This document shows, in pieces, positions 16,398-24,196 of a stretch of 64,000 nucleotides of DNA. The DNA is from Streptomyces sp. NRRL F-5727 (GTDB lineage Bacteria > Actinomycetota > Actinomycetes > Streptomycetales > Streptomycetaceae): contig NZ_JOGX01000026.1 of NCBI RefSeq assembly GCF_000719555.1, forward strand, positions 24,279 to 88,278, given 5' to 3'. Position 1 is the first letter of the stretch, and each line of letters starts with the position of its first letter. Below the pieces are notes generated by a model that was given only the letters and a program-made list of their open reading frames with translations, had not been told where the DNA came from and did no database searches. A program made the translations under genes and the position numbers.

Positions 16398-17432
16398 TCA
16401 GCCGGAGGTGAAGTCGCCAGCCGCGCGGGCGGACAGGCGGGCGAGCAGCGGCCCGGGGACGGGGATGGTGCCCTTCTCGCGGGCGGCGGCTTCGAGGGCG
16501 CGGCCCTGGTCGCCGGGCACGCGCCACGTGCCGTCGGCCGTCGCCGCGTCCCGCAGCCGGTCGGCGAGGCGCGTGTTCGCGACGGCCGCGTCCTTGTCGG
16601 GGGCGGCGAAGGCGGGGTCGAGGGCGAGGAAGGCGTATCCGGTGGTCCAGGTGGAGTCGACGTCGTCTCCCATGGGGAAGCCGAACACGGAGCCGGTCAG
16701 AGCCTGCACGAGCAGGGACAGGGCGAGGCCGCGGTGGTCGCCGAAGACGATCGCGGAGGACGCGGCGTGGGGGTCGCGGGTGGCACGGCCGCCGGCGTCG
16801 ACGAAGCACCCTTCGGGCAGAGGCCGGCCCGAGCGGCGGTGCTCCCACAGCACGCCCATCGGCGCCAGCGTGGTGCCCATGTCCGCGCTCAGGGGCTCGC
16901 CGAGGGTGGGCAGGGCGAAGGAGAGGGGGTTGACGCCGAGGACGGGGGTGGCGCCGCCGGCCGGGACGGCTTCGGCCCGGGAGGTGTTGGCGGCGATGCC
17001 GACCAGGCCCTGTGCGGCGATAGCCTCGGTGAACGTGGACAGGACGCCGTAGCGCTGGGAGTTGATGACCCCGACCAGACCGACGCCGAGACGACGGGCC
17101 CGCTCGATGGCCGCAGTGGTCGCGAAACCGGCGCTGAGCGGTCCGATCTCACGGTGCGCGTCGACGACGGCGAACGCCCCGCGCTCGCGGACGATCTCGG
17201 GCGGGGCCTGCCGCTCGGGGAAGAACCGCGATTCGAAGGCGAACTTCGCCAGCCCGTGGGACGGTTTGCCGCGCAGTTCTCCGGTCAGGAAGTGGGCGGC
17301 CACCAGGCGGGCCGCGCTGTCGCCGACGCCCGCGGCCGTGCAGGCCCGGGCCATCAGGTCCTCGACGTAGGCGATCGGCACCTGCACGTTCGCCGGTTCG
17401 GCGGCGGGCCTGCGGACGGGGGTGTGGGACAT
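16398..17432 (-). CDS. Ldh-type (malate/L-lactate/sulfolactate) dehydrogenase
   Basis: A 344-residue NAD(P)-dependent dehydrogenase of the Ldh_2 family, which includes malate, ureidoglycolate and sulfolactate dehydrogenases. Typical segments are HFLTGELRGKPSHGLAKF near residue 47 and PVLGVNPLSFALPT near residue 162, with GDHRGLALSLLVQALTG near residue 226. It lies 16 nt before the SsuD-like gene in the transcript. It should interconvert a 2-hydroxy acid and a 2-oxo acid; the substrate cannot be assigned. Confidence 0.85.
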   Translation of the reverse strand: MSHTPVRRPAAEPANVQVPIAYVEDLMARACTAAGVGDSAARLVAAHFLTGELRGKPSHGLAKFAFESRFFPERQAPPEIVRERGAFAVVDAHREIGPLSAGFATTAAIERARRLGVGLVGVINSQRYGVLSTFTEAIAAQGLVGIAANTSRAEAVPAGGATPVLGVNPLSFALPTLGEPLSADMGTTLAPMGVLWEHRRSGRPLPEGCFVDAGGRATRDPHAASSAIVFGDHRGLALSLLVQALTGSVFGFPMGDDVDSTWTTGYAFLALDPAFAAPDKDAAVANTRLADRLRDAATADGTWRVPGDQGRALEAAAREKGTIPVPGPLLARLSARAAGDFTSG

Positions 17433-17469
17433 GGTTCTCCGTTCGACGGGGCGGGAGAAGGGGAGCGGT

Positions 17470-18306
17470 TCAGGTGCGGGAGCGGTGCCAGGTCACGGCG
17501 GAGCGCAGCTGTCCCTCCCGCTCGGCGCGGCGAGCCGGAGGACAGGTGGCGACCTGCTCGGCCCGGCGCCGGACGAGCGCGGTGACGAAGGTGTCGGCGG
17601 CGTCGGTGGGGGCGGCGGCCCAGCCGGGCAGCGCCTGGCGGGCCCACGCCTCGGCGTCCGCCGCGGGGGTACCGGCGTCGATCAGCTGCGCGAGCAGGAA
17701 CCCGGCGCTCAGCCACCCGGCTCCCCGGCCGGGCCATGCCCAGTCCAGCAGGACGGCACTGCCGCCTTGAACGAGGATGTTCCCCTCGTTCAGGTCGGTG
17801 TGCACGAGCCGGTCACCGGCCAGCAGACCGAGGTCCAGGCCCGCGCCGAGGTGCGCCCAGCGGTCCTCAACCCGCAGCGTGGCGGCGGCGGGGGCCGACA
17901 GGGCCGCGAGGCGTCGCAGGGTGCCGGCGGCGGCGTCGCGGTCCGCCGAGCCCGGGGACAGGTCGGCGGCCCGGCCGGGGACGTGCTCGAACAGCAGCCA
18001 CCGCCAGGCGCCGGCGATGCCATGGTGCAGCAGCTGGGGCGCGAGCGCGCGGACGGCGGGTGCGAGGCACGCCTCGGTGTCCAGAGTGGGCGCGTGGCGG
18101 TGGAACAGCGGAGTGGCCTTGAGGAACAGCCGGCGCCCGGGGACATCCAGGGACAGGCGCAGCCAGGCGGTCCTGCCCGCGGGAGCCTCGACGGCGCTGA
18201 GGACGGGTCCGGCAGCGGACTCGACGGCGGCGCGCAGCGGCTGCGGGACGCCGCCCCACACGGCAGACGCGGCGTGAGCGGGCAGGCCGGGGACGAGATT
18301 CACCAA
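17470..18306 (-). CDS. APH-family phosphotransferase
   Basis: A 278-residue kinase-fold protein with catalytic loop LVHTDLNEGNILV (His-Thr-Asp in place of His-Gly-Asp, still a functional pattern in this family) and metal motif LLDWAW about 14 residues later. The N-terminal ATP-binding region contains RRLFLKATPL. It lies 37 nt upstream of the Ldh gene on the same strand. It is a different subfamily from the two neighbouring kinases. The substrate is unknown. Confidence 0.8.
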   Translation of the reverse strand: MVNLVPGLPAHAASAVWGGVPQPLRAAVESAAGPVLSAVEAPAGRTAWLRLSLDVPGRRLFLKATPLFHRHAPTLDTEACLAPAVRALAPQLLHHGIAGAWRWLLFEHVPGRAADLSPGSADRDAAAGTLRRLAALSAPAAATLRVEDRWAHLGAGLDLGLLAGDRLVHTDLNEGNILVQGGSAVLLDWAWPGRGAGWLSAGFLLAQLIDAGTPAADAEAWARQALPGWAAAPTDAADTFVTALVRRRAEQVATCPPARRAEREGQLRSAVTWHRSRT

Positions 18307-18395
18307 GCACCTCCTGATCCGGATCGCTGCGAGACAGAGGAAGAAAGAGCGCGGACCCGAACCCGGGCGGGTGCCGGGTCCGCGCGCCGTGCGGA

Positions 18396-19295
18396 CTACG
18401 GCCGGGGTGCGGCCATCCGGTCCAGGACGAGGTGGCCGCGCGCCACGAGCTCATCGCGGCCCTTGGCCAGGCCGTTGCGCAGGTAGGACACGCCGAGGCG
18501 GACGGTCAGCAGACGCAGCAGGCGGTCCTCCTCGGCCGTCAGCGGCCGGCCGTAGCCCGCGAAGTACGCCTCACGCAGCTCCGGGCGGACGGACCAGACC
18601 GCGCCGCACAGCCACACGAACTCGGACGCGGCGACGCCGTGCGCGGCCATCGCGAAATCGATCAGGCCGTGATGGCCGCTGTCCTCGTCGTACAGCCAGT
18701 TCCGGGTCTCGTAGTCGCCGTGCCGGTAGACCAGCGGCAGCTGCTCGGCGAGTCCGGGAAGTTCCTTCGACGCGGCCTCGACCAGGGCGAGCCGGTCGGC
18801 GGCCAGGTACGGCGCGACCTCCTCCAGGCAGTCGGCGGCCTCCCGGGCCTTGGCCTCCATGTCGGACCGCACCGCCGCGCGGTCCGCGTCCGTACCGGGC
18901 TCGGACGCGTCGTGCCAGCGGCGCAGCAGCCGCCCGGCATCCTCGTACAGGCGCAGCTCGGCGCCGGCCTCCAGCGGCAGGTCCCGTACGACACGGCCGG
19001 GCAGCGGCGTGCTGAGGATCGCGCGCAGGCCCCGGTCGCAGGCCAGCAGCCGCGGCGCCTCCGTCTCGCCCAGGTGCGCCGCGGTGAAGGCGTATCCGGC
19101 GACCTCGCGCTCGAAGTCGAGGTCGCTGGGGCTGATCTTCACATAGGCGTCCCGGCCGGCCGCGCTCACGCGCCACACGAGGGAGGTGCTGCGCGGCCAG
19201 GAACGGTCCTCGTTCGCGTCCAGGCCGGGCAGGTGGCCGGCGACCCAGTCGCGCAGCTCGGACGGGAAGGGCTTGGTGGGCTTGGCGGTCGTCAT
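18396..19295 (-). CDS. APH-family phosphotransferase (paralogue of the one at 6662-7555)
   Basis: A 299-residue kinase-fold protein. ATG at 19295 is used because GGAGA lies about 10 nt upstream. The ATP Lys is in DAYVKISPS (near residue 52), the catalytic loop is YRHGDYETRNWL near residue 200, and the metal motif is IDFAM. The combination YVKxSPS with HGDxxxRNWL matches the kinase of the ABC operon. It lies 89 bp before the next kinase gene and 121 bp after the acetyltransferase gene, where a separate promoter is possible. Confidence 0.82.
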   Translation of the reverse strand: MTTAKPTKPFPSELRDWVAGHLPGLDANEDRSWPRSTSLVWRVSAAGRDAYVKISPSDLDFEREVAGYAFTAAHLGETEAPRLLACDRGLRAILSTPLPGRVVRDLPLEAGAELRLYEDAGRLLRRWHDASEPGTDADRAAVRSDMEAKAREAADCLEEVAPYLAADRLALVEAASKELPGLAEQLPLVYRHGDYETRNWLYDEDSGHHGLIDFAMAAHGVAASEFVWLCGAVWSVRPELREAYFAGYGRPLTAEEDRLLRLLTVRLGVSYLRNGLAKGRDELVARGHLVLDRMAAPRP

Positions 19296-19416
19296 GAAGT
19301 GCGGTCTCCGAACGGGCGTGGAGCGGGTGGATTCGGTGGGGCCGTACACGCGGGTGTGCGGGGCGTGCGGCGGTTCCTGCCGGTTCAACGGCCGGATGCC
19401 GGGCGGGGTGCGAGGG

Positions 19417-20592
19417 TCAGAAGTAGTCGGCGAGCCACGGCTCCCGGTCGACGGTGGCGGCCAGCAGGCGAGCGAGGACGGCCTCCTCCCCGCGCAGGCC
19501 CGCCAGCGCGGCGCCGGCCGGACTGCGGTAGCCGCTGGCGTACCAGAGCGCGAACTGCCCCATGGTCAGGGTGACGTCGGCGGTACGGCCGCGCTGCGCG
19601 CCGCCGGGAGTGAGGCGGGCGCTGCCTGCGCTGATGCTCAAGGTGTGGCGGCTGAATCCGGCGCCGTCCAGGTCGGCGAGGTCGAGCACGATCTCGTCGT
19701 CCAGGTGCCCGGGCCAGCCGCGCAGCTCGACGGCGCGGGCGGGGTCGAGGACGCGCAGCATCCACGGATGCCAGGCTCTGGCCGTCGCCGTGCCGACGCT
19801 CGGGAGGCGCTGCTGCAGCACCGGGCCGGGCGGCAGGCCGGTGCGCTCGAACATCACGGTGGCGGTGCGGCCGTGGTGCCGTCCGAGGAAGGCGAGCATC
19901 GCGTCGGCGGTCGGCGCGTCGGCGGCCCAGAACTCGTGCACGACCAGCTGCCGGCCGCCCGGGGTGCGCTGCGTCGCCGTCGCCAGGACACCGCTCGGCT
20001 CCCGCCCGTGCCCGGCGAACGCGTAGGTCTCCAGGTCCGGATGCCGCTCCTGCTGCCAGGCGCCCCACCACGCGGGGCGCTGCCACGGCCCGTTCCACCG
20101 CCCGGCCAGCCGGTCCCGCAGCTCCGCGAGCTGCGCGGTGTCGCCGTGGGTGATCTCCATCGTGTCGGCGGCGGCCTGCTTGAGGGCGGCGGTGGGCACC
20201 GTCCAGGAGAACACCTGCGCCGGGGCCTCCCAGCCCAGCCGCCGTACGTAGCCGTTGGAGGCCGTCCACAGCGTGGCGAGGACCGCGCCCTGGTCCCGCA
20301 GGGCGCGCATCCGCTCCTGAGCGAGGCGGGCGGCGAGGCGGTCGCCTCGTTCCTCCGGGGCGACGCAGCCGCAGCCCATGCTCGCGGCGGGCACCGGCCG
20401 GCCGCCGAACCACTGCGGCACGAGCATGCCCATGCCCCCGGCGACGACCCGGCCGCCGCGCAGCGCCACCCGTCGGTCCGCGTACGGCCCCAGACGGGTG
20501 ACGTCGGGCACCGCCTGGCCGTATGCGCGGCGGGCCAGAGCGTTGTACTCCTCCCACTGGGCCTCGTCGGCCGCGGTGAACTCCACGTCCAT
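19417..20592 (-). CDS. Eis-like GNAT N-acetyltransferase
   Basis: A 391-residue protein with the two-GNAT plus sterol-carrier-like layout of the Eis family. The acetyl-CoA site is around VAPEERGDRLAARLAQERM (residues 78-96), and TLWTASNGYVRRLGW follows. Eis proteins acetylate amines of aminoglycosides and peptides. Opposite the PIG-L deacetylase at the other end of the same operon, it could form an acetyl protection-deprotection pair, or act in self-resistance. It lies 18 nt after the MaoC gene. Confidence 0.85.
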   Translation of the reverse strand: MDVEFTAADEAQWEEYNALARRAYGQAVPDVTRLGPYADRRVALRGGRVVAGGMGMLVPQWFGGRPVPAASMGCGCVAPEERGDRLAARLAQERMRALRDQGAVLATLWTASNGYVRRLGWEAPAQVFSWTVPTAALKQAAADTMEITHGDTAQLAELRDRLAGRWNGPWQRPAWWGAWQQERHPDLETYAFAGHGREPSGVLATATQRTPGGRQLVVHEFWAADAPTADAMLAFLGRHHGRTATVMFERTGLPPGPVLQQRLPSVGTATARAWHPWMLRVLDPARAVELRGWPGHLDDEIVLDLADLDGAGFSRHTLSISAGSARLTPGGAQRGRTADVTLTMGQFALWYASGYRSPAGAALAGLRGEEAVLARLLAATVDREPWLADYF

Positions 20593-20610
20593 GGTGGCTC
20601 TCCTCTTCTT

Positions 20611-21159
20611 CTAGTAGCCGGTGGCGTCGCGGACGACGTCCGGGTCGGCGGGGACGAAGAAGGTGCGGGTGCCGGTGACGACCAGCTCGCCTCGCTGGTT
20701 GAACCCGTCGACCCGGCAGGTGACGATGCCCTGGTCGGGGCGGCTGTTCGAGCGGCGGGCGGACAGGACGGTGCTGCGCGCGGACAGGGTGTCGCCGACG
20801 TGGACGGGCACCATCCACCTGACCTCGTCCAGGGCGAGGTTGCCGGTGGTCATGCCGCTGGTCGTGCGGACCGTCATGCCGAGCACGATGCTGAGGGTGA
20901 GCATCCCGCACACCAGAACCCGCGGGTGGCCGGTGCTGTGGCAGTATTCGATGTCGGAGTGGATGGGCGCTTCGTTGCCCATCAGCGCGAGGACCTGGAC
21001 GTGCTCGGCCTCGGTCACCGTCCTGGCCGGCCGGTGCTCGATGACCAGGCCGGGGACGAGGTCGTCCAGGCCCAGGCCGACGACCTCCCGGAGGCGGCCG
21101 TCCTCCACCTGGCGGAACCCGGCCGGGACGGGCAACGAGGGCTGCTGCTTCTGCATCAT
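20611..21159 (-). CDS. MaoC-family hydratase/dehydratase
   Basis: A 182-residue hot-dog-fold protein. The region GNEAPIHSDIEYCHSTGHPR near residue 61 fits the MaoC hydratase motif (N, then H), with LVCGMLTLSIVLGM after it. ATG at 21159 overlaps the stop of the CitE-type gene (ATGA). Family members hydrate or dehydrate acyl-CoA thioesters, for example mesaconyl-CoA. Coupling to a CitE-type lyase supports a methylmalyl- or malyl-CoA type reaction pair. Confidence 0.85.
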   Translation of the reverse strand: MMQKQQPSLPVPAGFRQVEDGRLREVVGLGLDDLVPGLVIEHRPARTVTEAEHVQVLALMGNEAPIHSDIEYCHSTGHPRVLVCGMLTLSIVLGMTVRTTSGMTTGNLALDEVRWMVPVHVGDTLSARSTVLSARRSNSRPDQGIVTCRVDGFNQRGELVVTGTRTFFVPADPDVVRDATGY

Positions 21160-22088
21160 CAGCTCACTTTCGTGACAGAGGTGGTGGTGACGGCGGGGCG
21201 GTGACCGGCTCGGCGGACGACGGCGAGGGCGGCCTCGACGAGCGGCGGCCCCACCATCACGCCGTCCGCCGTGGTGACGGCGCCACCCGCCTTCGCCGCC
21301 GAGGCGGCGGCGGCGAGCACTGCACGAGCGGCCTGCAGCTCGCGCGGGCTCGGAGCGAATGCCTGCGCAATGACGCTCAGCTGGCGCGGGTGGACCGCGA
21401 CCTTGCCCGTGAAGCCCAGTTCGACCGCCTCCAGGGCGTCCCGACGCAGCCCGTCCTGGTCGTCGAGGGAGAAGAAGGGGGAGTCCACGGCAGGAATCCC
21501 GGCGGCAGCTGCCTCAGTGACGAGCTGAGCGCGCGGGTACCACATCGCCCGGGACGTGAGCTGGCATCCGGCCGCCGCCGCGTAGTCGGCCGCGCCGAAG
21601 AGCACGCCCGCCAGGCCCTGGGCGTGCACGATGCCGGGAAGTCTGACGACCCCCTGCGGGGACTCGATCAGCGCCCAGACCTTCGGCGGCGCTGGCGCCC
21701 CGCGCGTGGCCTGCACGACGGCCTTGATCTCGCGGCCCGACTCAACCTTGGGCACCACGATGAGGTCCGGCCACCGCCTCTCCTCGTCCATGGCGGCAAG
21801 GTCCCGCAGGCCCTCGGCGCCGCCCACCGCGTTGATCCGTACGCCCAGTAGCGGCCCGTCGGACCTCCGCGTCCGGGCACCGGCGAACGCCAGCACGGCC
21901 GCCCGGGCATCGGCCTTGGACCCGGCCGGCACCGAGTCCTCCAGGTCGAGCAGCACCACTTCGGCGCCGGATCCGACTGCCGTGTCGAAACGCGCGGGCG
22001 CGATACCGGGAGTCACCAGCCAGGTCGGCCCACTGGGCCTGGCGGGGACGGGCGGCGCGGAGTTCGCCTGGTCCAACGGAGACTGCAC
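21159..22088 (-). CDS. CitE/HpcH-type CoA-ester lyase
   Basis: A 309-residue HpcH/HpaI-fold protein. GTG at 22088 is chosen since GAGGAGA lies about 6 nt upstream; an earlier in-frame ATG has no ribosome site. LLDLEDSVPAGSK (near residue 45) gives the metal-binding Asp/Glu, PKVES is near residue 105, and LFGAADYAA near residue 155 follows the citrate-lyase beta pattern. Members cleave or form malyl-, citramalyl- or beta-methylmalyl-CoA. It is the first gene of the eleven-gene minus-strand operon, facing a divergent XRE regulator. Confidence 0.86.
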   Translation of the reverse strand: MQSPLDQANSAPPVPARPSGPTWLVTPGIAPARFDTAVGSGAEVVLLDLEDSVPAGSKADARAAVLAFAGARTRRSDGPLLGVRINAVGGAEGLRDLAAMDEERRWPDLIVVPKVESGREIKAVVQATRGAPAPPKVWALIESPQGVVRLPGIVHAQGLAGVLFGAADYAAAAGCQLTSRAMWYPRAQLVTEAAAAGIPAVDSPFFSLDDQDGLRRDALEAVELGFTGKVAVHPRQLSVIAQAFAPSPRELQAARAVLAAAASAAKAGGAVTTADGVMVGPPLVEAALAVVRRAGHRPAVTTTSVTKVS

Positions 22089-22121
22089 GTCGATCTCCTC
22101 TCGAACGATCGCTCCGGTCAT

Positions 22122-22312
22122 TGCCCGTACGGGCACGACGGACCGGAAGCAGGAACAGGGAATCGGGTAACGGCACCCGGACGACCGGGCATCGAACGGG
22201 GTCGGCATCGCGCTGCGCGCATCGGCCGATGCTTCGAACCGCTACGGCGGTCCGGCTCGCCGAACTAGCCTAGGAAGAGCGCAATTTGAAAAAGACTCAC
22301 TCCCGGTACGGG
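22122..22312. promoter_or_regulatory. Divergent promoter with CCCGTACGGG-type palindromes
   Basis: A perfect 14-bp palindrome TGCCCGTACGGGCA sits at 22122-22135, close upstream of the lyase start. A related CCCGGTACGGG occurs at 22302-22312 before the XRE gene. A TAGCCT -10-like hexamer lies at 22266-22271. This region must carry both divergent promoters. The repeated motif is a candidate operator for the XRE protein. Confidence 0.45.
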
Positions 22313-22355
22313 TTTGCCCTTGCGGGTACAGCCGGGGCGATCGGAAAGGACCGCC

Positions 22356-23444
22356 ATGGGGAGCGGGGGTCGGACCGGCATCGGCGTGGTCTCGGGGTTC
22401 GTCCTTCGGATGCTGCGCGAGAGCATCCCCCTTCCGCAGACCGTTCTGGCCGAGCGTCTGGGTATCGACCTCGGTACCGTCCAGGGCTGGGAGAGCGGGC
22501 GCCGGCCGCTCGGTAACGTCCGCGCGATGGACCTGTTGCAGCTGCGCCGGACCTTGGCGCCCCTGGGCGCCGACGGATCCCTGCTCTGTTGGCTGGACGC
22601 CGCGATGGACGCCGACCGGATCCTCACCGCCGTGCTGCACCCCTCGGCAGACCCCGCCGACCACCCGCTGGCGGGCTGGGTTCAGTCCCGCGAGACGGCG
22701 CACCTGGTCGCCTGGGCGGTACGTGGCATCATCCCGCCCGCCCTGCAGCCGCACGCCAACCGCCGGCGCCGCGGCCCGGCTCCTGCCGGCCCCCAGCTCT
22801 CGGCCGCCGACCGGGCGGACTTCTTCGCCCAGCTTCGCCGGACCGCGGAAAGCGCCGGTCGAGCAGGGGAACGAGGACTGCTCCTGCGCCGCCAGAGCCT
22901 CTACCTCGCCTCCTACGACCCCGCCCCCGACGCCGAGGACTGGGCCGAGCAGGCGCTGCGCACCATGCGCCCGGCCCTGGCACTGCGCGACTACACGCCA
23001 CGGTGGATCGAGGCCCGCACCGCCGCGACGGTCGCCGCCCGCCGGGGCGACCCCGTGCCCCTGTACGACTTCGTCGACGCCCTGGCCGCCGACCAGCACA
23101 GCGAGCTCGCCAACCTCGCCTACTGGGCCTACTGGCTGGGCTCCATGCCACCCACCCAGCCGGACGACGACTTCCTCCACCGACCGGACCCGACCGCGTG
23201 GAATCCGCCCCACCTGTTCCAGCAGCTGACCGGCTCGCTCCACGACGCACCCGGCACCGTCGACCTGTACGTGCACTCCCTCCACACCCTGCTCCGCCTC
23301 CACCCCTGGCTTCCGCTCGCCGATCCCGCCTCCGCCCGGCACCTGAGTGACCGCGCCGTCGAACTGCTCGACGCCAGGGTCCTGTCGCCGGTATCGCGCC
23401 ACGACGTCGAAGCGGTCCACTACCGTCTCCAGCAGACGAACTGA
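22356..23444 (+). CDS. XRE-family regulator with large C-terminal domain
   Basis: A 362-residue protein starting at the ATG at 22356, with GGAAAGGA 5 nt upstream. The N-terminal HTH (about residues 12-50) includes LAERLGIDLGTVQGWESGRR. The remaining 300 residues are helical, TPR-like in composition, and of a type common in Streptomyces regulators. It is transcribed divergently from the lyase-led cluster and is its most likely regulator. It is followed 21 nt later by an HD hydrolase. The ligand, if any, is unknown. Confidence 0.85.
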   Translation: MGSGGRTGIGVVSGFVLRMLRESIPLPQTVLAERLGIDLGTVQGWESGRRPLGNVRAMDLLQLRRTLAPLGADGSLLCWLDAAMDADRILTAVLHPSADPADHPLAGWVQSRETAHLVAWAVRGIIPPALQPHANRRRRGPAPAGPQLSAADRADFFAQLRRTAESAGRAGERGLLLRRQSLYLASYDPAPDAEDWAEQALRTMRPALALRDYTPRWIEARTAATVAARRGDPVPLYDFVDALAADQHSELANLAYWAYWLGSMPPTQPDDDFLHRPDPTAWNPPHLFQQLTGSLHDAPGTVDLYVHSLHTLLRLHPWLPLADPASARHLSDRAVELLDARVLSPVSRHDVEAVHYRLQQTN

Positions 23445-23465
23445 CGCACCGCCAGGAGCCACGAC

Positions 23466-24071
23466 GTGCCCGAACCCGCACCCACCGACGCCGAGACCGC
23501 CGCAACAGCCGCCCTTCTTTTCGAGGCCGGAGCCCTGCGCAACCAGCCGCGCACCGGCTGGCCCTACGACGGCGTCCCCCTCTCCGCCACCGAGACCGTC
23601 GCCGAGCACAGCCACCGCACCACCGTCATCGGCGTCGCACTGGCCACGATGGAAGGCGCCGACCCCGCCCGCACCGCCCTGCTGTGCACGCTCCACGACC
23701 TTCATGAGACCCGCATCGGCGACCAGACGCCGGTCACCCGCCGCTACGTCACGACCGCCGACCCCCGGAAGGTGACAGCCGACCAAGTGGCCGGGGCCCA
23801 CCCGGCCTTCGGAGACGCTGTGACAGCGGCCGTCGAGGAGTTCGAAGCCGGGGAGACCCTCGAAGCCAGGTGTGCCCGTGACGCCGACAAACTGGACTGC
23901 CTCTATCGCGCCTTGGAGTACCGGGCGATCGGATACCGCACCGACGGCAAGATCGAAAGGTGTCACGCCGCGTTGAAGACCGACTCCGCCCGCAGCCTCG
24001 CGGACGCCGCCACCGCGATGGAACCAGCCCAGTGGCAGCACGCGCTGCCCGGTGCACCAGCCGTTCACTGA
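23466..24071 (+). CDS. HD-domain hydrolase (YfbR-like)
   Basis: A 201-residue protein with GTG start at 23466 and AGGAG 8 nt upstream. Metal residues are visible as EHSHRT near residue 53 (first His), CTLHDLHETRIGD near residue 77 (HD pair) and DADKLDCL near residue 140. This matches the small HD family that includes 5'-deoxynucleotidase YfbR. It follows the XRE gene closely and is likely co-transcribed. It probably removes phosphate from a nucleotide or a related phosphorylated metabolite. Confidence 0.85.
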   Translation: MPEPAPTDAETAATAALLFEAGALRNQPRTGWPYDGVPLSATETVAEHSHRTTVIGVALATMEGADPARTALLCTLHDLHETRIGDQTPVTRRYVTTADPRKVTADQVAGAHPAFGDAVTAAVEEFEAGETLEARCARDADKLDCLYRALEYRAIGYRTDGKIERCHAALKTDSARSLADAATAMEPAQWQHALPGAPAVH

Positions 24072-24196
24072 GCTTCGCTGAACGGCTGCGATACCCCCAA
24101 CGCCCCTTCCCAGCAGGCGCCGGGCGAGCGCGCGCCACAGCATCCCCGGGGGTGGCAAGAGGACAAGCACGCCGATGGCCATCACGGTGCGGCGGG

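Noticed and set aside
15227..17432. Sulfonate utilisation operon because of the SsuD-like and Ldh (sulfolactate-like) genes
   Set aside because: No sulfonate importer or flavin reductase is adjacent, and the surrounding genes are kinases, sugar-type oxidoreductases and glycosidase.
23466..24071. Classing the HD gene as a toxin-antitoxin or CBASS component
   Set aside because: There is no nucleotide cyclase or partner effector; its motifs fit a simple YfbR-like hydrolase.
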